Part shown: piece by piece, positions 51,930 to 57,036 of the stretch
Position numbering within the stretch: the stretch's first letter is position 1
Layout of the letters: the number at the start of each line of letters is the position of its first letter
DNA from: Clostridium frigoris
Lineage (GTDB): Bacteria; Bacillota; Clostridia; Clostridiales; Clostridiaceae
Direction of reading: 5' to 3'
NCBI RefSeq assembly: GCF_018861865.1
Contig: NZ_JAHLDV010000018.1
Coordinates: forward strand, 1-57,036
DNA length: 57,036 bases
The notes under the pieces: generated by a model
The model's database searches: none
The model's input: only the letters and a program-made list of their open reading frames with translations
Told to the model about the DNA's origin: nothing
Program-made: the position numbers and the translations under genes

Positions 51930-52593
51930 AATACTAATAGCAGAAGACCAAGAACTTATAAGGCAAAGTCTTGAAATAATCCTTGGAAATAAATCTGATA
52001 TAAAAATAGTAGGTCTTGCTGAGGATGGCAAAAAAGCTGTTAGATTAGCTGAAAAATTAATTCCTGATATAATTTTAATGGATATCCGTATGCCCGAAAT
52101 AGATGGAGTAAAGTGTATAAAGATTATTAAAAAAATTTTACCACAAATAAAGATTATAGTACTTACAACCTTTGATGATAATGAATATATATTTGATGCT
52201 CTAAAATATGGGGCAAGCGGCTATCTGTTAAAAGGTCTCTCTTCTATAGAACTAGTGGGGGCTATTAGAACTGTATTTAATGGAGGGGCTCTTATAAACC
52301 CTAATATTGCAATGAAGGTAGTTGAATTTTTCCATGAGGACGATAAGATGGACTATAAAATAAATGTAGATGAGTTAGAATTTAGTAATTTAAGTAAAAA
52401 CGAACTCCGAATAATGAAATTAATAGGGAGGGGGATGTCAAACAAGGAAATAGCTTTTGAAACTAATTTTAGTGAGGGGACTGTTAGAAATTACATAAGT
52501 AATATTTTAAGTAAACTAAACTTAAGAGATAGGACTCAAATAGCTATATTTGCAATTCAATCTAGATTGGAGCTGAAAAAGATTGAAAATTAG
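51922..52593 (+). CDS. NarL/LuxR-type response regulator
   Basis: A 223-residue regulator. Receiver domain with phospho-acceptor Asp54 (IILMDIRMPEIDG) and acidic EDQ at 8-10; C-terminal LuxR HTH (NLSKNELRIMKLIGRGMSNKEIAFETNFSEGTVRNYISNILSKLNLRDRTQ). AAGGAGG precedes the start inside the kinase gene. It overlaps the next gene by 11 bases. Likely target: the PTS operon 2.6 kb downstream, whose upstream region has three phased boxes. Confidence 0.93.
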   Translation: MIKILIAEDQELIRQSLEIILGNKSDIKIVGLAEDGKKAVRLAEKLIPDIILMDIRMPEIDGVKCIKIIKKILPQIKIIVLTTFDDNEYIFDALKYGASGYLLKGLSSIELVGAIRTVFNGGALINPNIAMKVVEFFHEDDKMDYKINVDELEFSNLSKNELRIMKLIGRGMSNKEIAFETNFSEGTVRNYISNILSKLNLRDRTQIAIFAIQSRLELKKIEN

Positions 52594-53911
52594 AATAGCA
52601 AAAGTAATTCTGTCTAGGTTTGTTATATTTCTAATTATAGCAATAATAATATCTGTTTGTTTTGCTTATTATAAATGTACAAATAAAACGGTAGTATTAG
52701 AGTTTGGTACATTTGTTGGAAGTATGTATGATGTACCTGACTTTCAATCTTATAAGGCTTTAGATGATGCAATATGTAAGTTTGAAAAGGCGAATCCTCA
52801 TATAAAGGTTAAATATAAAAGTGGTATTTTAAAAACTGATTACTCAGAGCAATTATCTCAAAGAATATTAAAAGGAACTGAGCCAGATTTATTTTGCGTT
52901 TTACCTGGTGATTTTAATACTTTTGCATCTATTGGAGAACTTACGAATCTAAATAATTTAATCAAAAATGATAAAACTTTAGATTTATCTAAGCAGTATG
53001 GAACTGCAATAAAGTCAGGAAAATATAAAGATTCTCAATATGCAATTGCAAAGGAAGTTGATCCTGAATTGATGTTTGTAAATAAAACTTTGCTAAAAAA
53101 ACAAGGTATAAAGTTACCTAGTGTGGATTGGACCTGGAATGATTTTTACAAGATATGTAAGGAAGTAACCATAGATAAAAATAAAGATGGTAAGATAGAT
53201 CAATTTGGAGCTGTAGGATTTGACTGGAAACAAGCTGTTTATACTAATGGTCAAAAGCTTTTTGACGCAAATGGAAACAAAGCTATATTTGATAATGATG
53301 GTGTTAAGGAGGCAATAAATTTTATTATAAAGCTTAATAAGTTAAATCAAAATTATGTAGTAAGCCTAAAAGATTTTGATAATGGTAACGTTGCCTTTAA
53401 ACCTTTTCCATTTTCAACATATAGAGCGTATAACGTATATCCATATAAGGTAATCAAATATGGACAATTTGAATGGGAATGCATAAAATTACCTAAAGGA
53501 CCAGAGGGTAAAAATGCTGGACAGCTTAATAGTTTACTTATGGGAATAAGTTCAAGAACAAAACATGAAAAAGAAGCTTGGGAATTTTTGAAATTTCTAA
53601 CTAATGATAAAGATGTTCAATTGGATGTATTTAAATATTCTCATGGGATGCCCGTATTAAAAGATGTAGTGGAATCAAAGGAAACTGACAAAGAACTCTC
53701 TAAGTACAATTTAGAAGGAAAAAATTTTATTAATAAGAAGGTTTTAAGTGAAGTAGTAGAACAATCTATTGTAACTCCAAGTTTTCATAAATATGAGGCA
53801 AGTATGGATATTGCGGATAAAGATATATTTCAATTAATTAATAGTGGAGGAGACGTACAAGAAACATTAAGTAAGCTGAATTATAAATTAAATACATATC
53901 TTAAACCTTAG
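52583..53911 (+). CDS. Membrane-anchored family 1 extracellular solute-binding protein
   Basis: A 442-residue sugar-binding protein of the MalE/UgpB type: VVLEFGTFVGSMYDVPDFQSYKALDDAI, KGTEPDLFCVLPGDF, TWNDFYKICKEVTIDKNKDGKIDQFGAVGFDW and FLKFLTNDKDVQLDVF. The N-terminal segment (about 8-28) is hydrophobic but ISVCFAYYKC has no proper lipobox, so it is predicted to stay as an uncleaved anchor. TTG start overlapping the regulator gene by 11 bases. No permease or ATPase is present in the operon. A sensory, rather than transport, role is inferred. Confidence 0.85.
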   Translation: MKIRIAKVILSRFVIFLIIAIIISVCFAYYKCTNKTVVLEFGTFVGSMYDVPDFQSYKALDDAICKFEKANPHIKVKYKSGILKTDYSEQLSQRILKGTEPDLFCVLPGDFNTFASIGELTNLNNLIKNDKTLDLSKQYGTAIKSGKYKDSQYAIAKEVDPELMFVNKTLLKKQGIKLPSVDWTWNDFYKICKEVTIDKNKDGKIDQFGAVGFDWKQAVYTNGQKLFDANGNKAIFDNDGVKEAINFIIKLNKLNQNYVVSLKDFDNGNVAFKPFPFSTYRAYNVYPYKVIKYGQFEWECIKLPKGPEGKNAGQLNSLLMGISSRTKHEKEAWEFLKFLTNDKDVQLDVFKYSHGMPVLKDVVESKETDKELSKYNLEGKNFINKKVLSEVVEQSIVTPSFHKYEASMDIADKDIFQLINSGGDVQETLSKLNYKLNTYLKP

Positions 53912-53932
53912 ACAAATATTAGGAGGAAGTAA

Positions 53933-54877
53933 ATGTCTAAAAAAATTATTGCAATAATCTTAATTATTTTCATGATTTTATTTTTGGGTGTACTCAGTGT
54001 GTTTATGAGCTTTAATAAAGATTTCCCTTTTGGAGAAAAAAAATTAAAGTTTGGTGCAACCTATATGAATATGAACAATGCATATTGTGTTAAGCTTAAT
54101 GAGGGTATAAAAAAGGTTGTCGAGGCTCAAAATGGAAAACTCATTTCACTTGATGCACAGCTTGAAGTTTCAAAACAAATATCTCAAGTTGATGATCTTA
54201 TAGCTCAAAAAGTTGATATTATATTTTTAAATACTGTAGATTGGAAAGGAATAAAGCCAGCATTAATAGCTGCAAAAAAAGCTAAAATACCTGTTATAGT
54301 TATTGATTCTCCTGTTTTTGATGATAATCTAGTTGATTGTACGGTGGCCTCTGAAAATTATAATGCAGGAGTGTTATGCGCGAAAGATTTAGTAGTGAAG
54401 TTAAAGGGCAAAGGAAATGTTGTTATTATTGAACATCCAACTGCTAAATCAGCTATTCAAAGAATTCAAGGTTTTGAGGATATAATAAAGAAATATAGTG
54501 GAATTAAGATTATTGCTAGGAAGACTTCAAATGGTCAACTTGAACTTGCTATGGAAGTTATGGATAGTATAGTTAAAACAAATAAACACATAGATGCTGT
54601 TATGTGTCTTAATGATCCAACAGCCTTAGGTGTTATTGCAGCCTTTGAAAACAATAAAATAGATAATAAAGCATATATTTATTCAATTGATGGATCTGAT
54701 GATGCAATAGCGATGATTGGAAAAGGTAAACTCACAGCAACTGTTTCTCAATCTCCAGATATGATTGGAAGGAGTGCTGCAAATACTGCTTTAAAAAAGT
54801 TAAAAGGAATAAAAATTGAAAAAGATATAAACGTACCTGTAAAACTAATTAATAAGTCAAATTTGGTGTACCCATAA
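53933..54877 (+). CDS. Membrane-anchored ribose-type sugar-binding protein
   Basis: A 314-residue periplasmic-binding fold protein of the RbsB/galactose type: KFGATYMNMNNAYCVKLNEGIKKVVE, LIAQKVDIIFLNTVDWKGI, IQGFEDIIKKY, DAVMCLNDPTALGVIAAFE and SIDGSDDAIAMIGKGKLTATVSQSPDMIG. The N-terminus KKIIAIILIIFMILFLGVLSVFM is a signal anchor without Cys, so no lipid attachment. AGGAGGAAG upstream. Last gene of the two-component operon and again without transporter partners. Confidence 0.87.
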   Translation: MSKKIIAIILIIFMILFLGVLSVFMSFNKDFPFGEKKLKFGATYMNMNNAYCVKLNEGIKKVVEAQNGKLISLDAQLEVSKQISQVDDLIAQKVDIIFLNTVDWKGIKPALIAAKKAKIPVIVIDSPVFDDNLVDCTVASENYNAGVLCAKDLVVKLKGKGNVVIIEHPTAKSAIQRIQGFEDIIKKYSGIKIIARKTSNGQLELAMEVMDSIVKTNKHIDAVMCLNDPTALGVIAAFENNKIDNKAYIYSIDGSDDAIAMIGKGKLTATVSQSPDMIGRSAANTALKKLKGIKIEKDINVPVKLINKSNLVYP

Positions 54878-54898
54878 AGCTATGGGTATATTTTTTTT
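54869..54898 (+). terminator. Terminator of the two-component operon
   Basis: TACCCATA (54869-54876) pairs with TATGGGTA (54881-54888), followed by TATTTTTTTT. The stop codon lies in the hairpin. Confidence 0.88.
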
Positions 54899-54944
54899 AT
54901 AAAATTTTATTTGCTTTGAAATAATATAGTCATAAAAGCCTAAA

Positions 54945-55028
54945 TGACAAATGTAACATTACAGGTGACAATTGTCATGATTTAAATGACAAAATGTAGG
55001 TGAAGTGAATGTAAAATTAGTTCATAAT
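54945..55028 (+). promoter_or_regulatory. Three TGACAA boxes at 21-bp period, ahead of the PTS operon
   Basis: TGACAA begins at 54945, 54966 and 54987, exactly 21 bases apart. The middle box is the perfect palindrome TGACAATTGTCA (54966-54977). Boxes 1 and 3 share TGACAAA(A)TGTA. A possible -10 CATAAT sits at 55023-55028 with no good -35, a layout typical of an activator-dependent promoter. The adjacent LuxR-type regulator is the obvious candidate. Confidence 0.65.
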
Positions 55029-55059
55029 ATATTTAAGACATAGATCATTAACCCTTAAT

Positions 55060-55073
55060 TGATAACGTTATCA
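55060..55073. promoter_or_regulatory. CRE-like palindrome upstream of the PTS genes
   Basis: TGATAACGTTATCA is a perfect 14-bp palindrome that fits the CcpA consensus TGWAARCGYTWNCW with one mismatch. It lies between the TGACAA boxes and EIIA. A LacI-family operator is an alternative. I see no gene in the rest of 54899-55216. Confidence 0.6.
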
Positions 55074-55216
55074 TATTTGAATAAGATAGCTTAAGTAATT
55101 GATAAAAAACATTTTTATTGTAATAAAATATAATTATACAATATTATTGTTTAGGGGTAATTGCTCTAGTAATAAGTGTTAAGTAAAAAATTGTATTAGG
55201 AAATGGAGGAGTTAAC

Positions 55217-55639
55217 ATGGTAGCTATTATTGTTGGAACGCATGGAAGTTTTTCAAAACAAATATTGAGATCATCTGAAATGATATTTGGCAAACAAGAA
55301 AATGTTTCATCAGTTACTTTTGAGACAGGTGAAGGACTTGAAGATCTTGTAGAAAAGTATAAAAGCGAATCAGAAAAATTAGATTGTAAAGACGGAATAC
55401 TTTTTTTAGTGGATTTGTTTGGAGGAAGTCCATTTAATGCAGCAAGTAAAATAGTAATAGAAAACGATAACATGGATGTTCTTACTGGTATTAATTTGCC
55501 GATGCTACTTGAAATTTATGGATCTAGAGAGTGTTCTAACCTTGAAGAGCTAGTTAGTATAGGTAAAAAAGCAGGAGCTGAAGGAATAAAATCATTAAGA
55601 GAAGTTCTTTCTCAGCCAGATGATGAAGAATTATTATAA
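55217..55639 (+). CDS. PTS mannose-family EIIA component
   Basis: A 140-residue EIIA of the mannose/fructose/sorbose family. The phosphorylated His is His9 in IIVGTHGSFSKQ. LFLVDLFGGSPFNAASK and TGINLPMLLEIYGSR are family marks. It accepts phosphate from HPr and passes it to EIIB. GGAGGAG precedes the start. First of at least three genes (gap to EIIB 21 bases). Confidence 0.92.
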   Translation: MVAIIVGTHGSFSKQILRSSEMIFGKQENVSSVTFETGEGLEDLVEKYKSESEKLDCKDGILFLVDLFGGSPFNAASKIVIENDNMDVLTGINLPMLLEIYGSRECSNLEELVSIGKKAGAEGIKSLREVLSQPDDEELL

Positions 55640-55660
55640 TATTAACGGGAGGAATTAAAA

Positions 55661-56143
55661 ATGGAAATAAACTTTGTGAGGATAGATGACAGATTAATAC
55701 ATGGTCAAGTTGCAAGTATATGGGTAAAAGAAACAAAGTGTAATAAAATATTTGTGTGTAGTGATGAGGTTGCTAAAGATAAATTAAGAAAAACATTACT
55801 TTTAAAAGTTGCACCTCCAGGAGTAAAAGCGTATGTATTACCTATTGACAAGGTACTAGAGGTTTACAAAAACCCAAAATATGATTCTTTTAAAGCATTA
55901 ATATTATGTGTAAATCCTGGAGATGTTTTAAGACTTATTGAAGGTGGTATGGTTATGAAATCGGTAAATCTTGGAGGAATGTGTTTTAAAACTGGAAGAA
56001 CACAGATAAGTGGTGCAGTTTCTCTTGGACCTGAAGATGTTGATGCCTTAAATAAAATACATGAATTGGGAATTGAACTTGAACTAAGAAAAATTGCAAG
56101 TGATTCGAAAATTGATGTAATGAGTAAAATAAAGGATTTATAA
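55661..56143 (+). CDS. PTS mannose-family EIIB component
   Basis: A 160-residue EIIB. The phospho-His14 lies in VRIDDRLIHGQVASIWVKE. NLGGMCFKTGRTQISGAVSLGPEDV is diagnostic for the Man family. Separate EIIA and EIIB proteins are seen here, unlike the fused EIIAB of E. coli ManX. ACGGGAGGA ribosome site. Sugar specificity cannot be told from sequence. Confidence 0.92.
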   Translation: MEINFVRIDDRLIHGQVASIWVKETKCNKIFVCSDEVAKDKLRKTLLLKVAPPGVKAYVLPIDKVLEVYKNPKYDSFKALILCVNPGDVLRLIEGGMVMKSVNLGGMCFKTGRTQISGAVSLGPEDVDALNKIHELGIELELRKIASDSKIDVMSKIKDL

Positions 56144-56163
56144 ATTTAAAAGGAGGGTTATTT

Positions 56164-56946
56164 ATGACTACTATTCAATTTATTTTAGTACTTGTTGTCG
56201 CTATGATAACAGGCATGGGAAGTGTGCTTGATAGTATGCAAACACACAGACCGATTATAGCGTGTACTTTAATTGGTCTTGTCCTAGGGGATATGAAAAC
56301 AGGAATTATTTTAGGTGGTACATTAGAACTTTTAGCTCTAGGTTGGATGAACGTTGGGGCCGCTATGGGACCAGATAGTGCACTTGCTAGTGTTATTGCA
56401 ACTATCTTGGTAATAACAGGTAATCAGCCAATTGGGACAGGTATAGCAATTGCAATTCCAATCGCAGCAGCTGGGCAAGTTCTAACGATATTTGTTAGGA
56501 CTATAACAATATTTTTTCAACATCGTTGTGATAAATATGCTGAAGACAGTAATTTTAGAGCCATAGAAATTGCTCATTTTGGAGCATTGCTATTGCAAGG
56601 TCTTCGTATTGCAATTCCAGCAGCACTAGTAGCAGCTGTAGCTGGTACTAGTGGAGTTACTGCTATGCTAGCAGCAATACCTCTACCTATAACAAGAGGA
56701 TTACAGATTGCTGGTGGAATGATCGTTGTTGTTGGTTATGCTATGGTAATTAACATGATGGAAGCAAAATACTTAATGCCATTCTTCTTAGTTGGTTTTT
56801 CAATTGCAGCATTTACGTCATTTACGCTTGTTGGATTCGGAATACTTGCTGTTTCAGTAGCTATATTCTATATCCAATTAAATCCAAAATATAATCAAGT
56901 TCAAGTTTATGATGAAATAGATGATTTGAGTAGTCACGGAAACTAA
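56164..56946 (+). CDS. PTS mannose-family EIIC membrane component
   Basis: A 260-residue membrane protein with about seven to eight hydrophobic segments. MITGMGSVLDSMQTHRPIIACTLIGLVLGD at the start and GGTLELLALGWMNVGAAMGPDSALASVIATI are standard for Man-family EIIC. AAGGAGG precedes the ATG. It needs EIID, which is not in the window; the last 90 bases (56947-57036) hold no start of it. Confidence 0.92.
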   Translation: MTTIQFILVLVVAMITGMGSVLDSMQTHRPIIACTLIGLVLGDMKTGIILGGTLELLALGWMNVGAAMGPDSALASVIATILVITGNQPIGTGIAIAIPIAAAGQVLTIFVRTITIFFQHRCDKYAEDSNFRAIEIAHFGALLLQGLRIAIPAALVAAVAGTSGVTAMLAAIPLPITRGLQIAGGMIVVVGYAMVINMMEAKYLMPFFLVGFSIAAFTSFTLVGFGILAVSVAIFYIQLNPKYNQVQVYDEIDDLSSHGN

Positions 56947-57036
56947 TATGTAAAACTTGAATTTGTATGAAGTAATATCGAACTATAATTTTTGTGTTAA
57001 GAGAGCAGTTAGTAATAAAAATAGGCATAGCAAACA

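Noticed and set aside
54899-55216. A sigma-54 (LevR-type) promoter for the mannose-family PTS genes
   Set aside because: No GG-N10-GC element (TTGGCAC...TTGC) could be found in the interval.

Overview
The window is strongly AT-rich, with Shine-Dalgarno-led genes in short operons separated by intrinsic terminators, and reads as chromosome of an anaerobic, spore-forming Clostridium-type Firmicute. Spore genes (gerW next to a DUF2953 gene, and the spore-coat transglutaminase tgl), an agr-type peptide signalling module, GGDEF/HD-GYP proteins and many PTS/ABC sugar genes all fit. I cannot name the species. I see no rRNA, tRNA, prophage, transposase or CRISPR array.

Layout. 0.1-6.2 kb: housekeeping and small genes (a stand-alone AICAR transformylase-like protein, a YjdM zinc-ribbon protein, RNase Z, DUF975 membrane protein, GNAT, M20 peptidase with an apparent ATT start). 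6.4-10.2 kb: a DUF5317 membrane protein, a kinase-less membrane protein overlapping agrB, agrD, then a GGDEF+HD-GYP c-di-GMP protein. 10.2-14.4 kb: zinc-ribbon/YARHD protein, AI-2E family exporter, a Fur-box-controlled ferric-reductase-like protein, and a divergent HxlR regulator/azoreductase pair. 14.5-23.5 kb: a maltose/maltodextrin regulon (maltose phosphorylase, beta-phosphoglucomutase, LacI regulator, GH13 enzyme, MalEFG) with three LacI-type operators; no ATPase gene is present. 23.7-33.7 kb: gpmA, ppaX, an amino acid permease, a C39-like peptidase, DUF1186, aspartate 4-decarboxylase, PAS-GGDEF, then tgl and a partner. 34-39.8 kb: DMT transporter, potABCD, YczE-like protein. 40-43.2 kb: DUF2953, gerW, DUF4931 and a HipA-like kinase-fold protein. 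43.2-48.6 kb: PadR with a stunted partner gene, then a GntR(YtrA) regulator driving a duplicated ABC ATPase/permease pair and a lipoprotein. 48.7-50.3 kb: DeoR-HAD pair. 50.6-56.9 kb: a NarL-type two-component system encoded with two membrane-anchored sugar-binding proteins, followed by mannose-family PTS genes EIIA, EIIB and EIIC; the window ends before any EIID.

The most interesting items are: (1) a 141-bp dispersed, foldable repeat in two near-identical copies (4165-4305 and 33814-33954), each lying in sense orientation ahead of a gene, one with its own promoter and the other followed by a terminator; (2) the two-component operon with two orphan anchored binding proteins, next to a PTS operon whose upstream region carries three TGACAA boxes at an exact 21-bp period; (3) an agrBD locus that has a kinase-less membrane partner and no AgrC/AgrA, beside a c-di-GMP enzyme.
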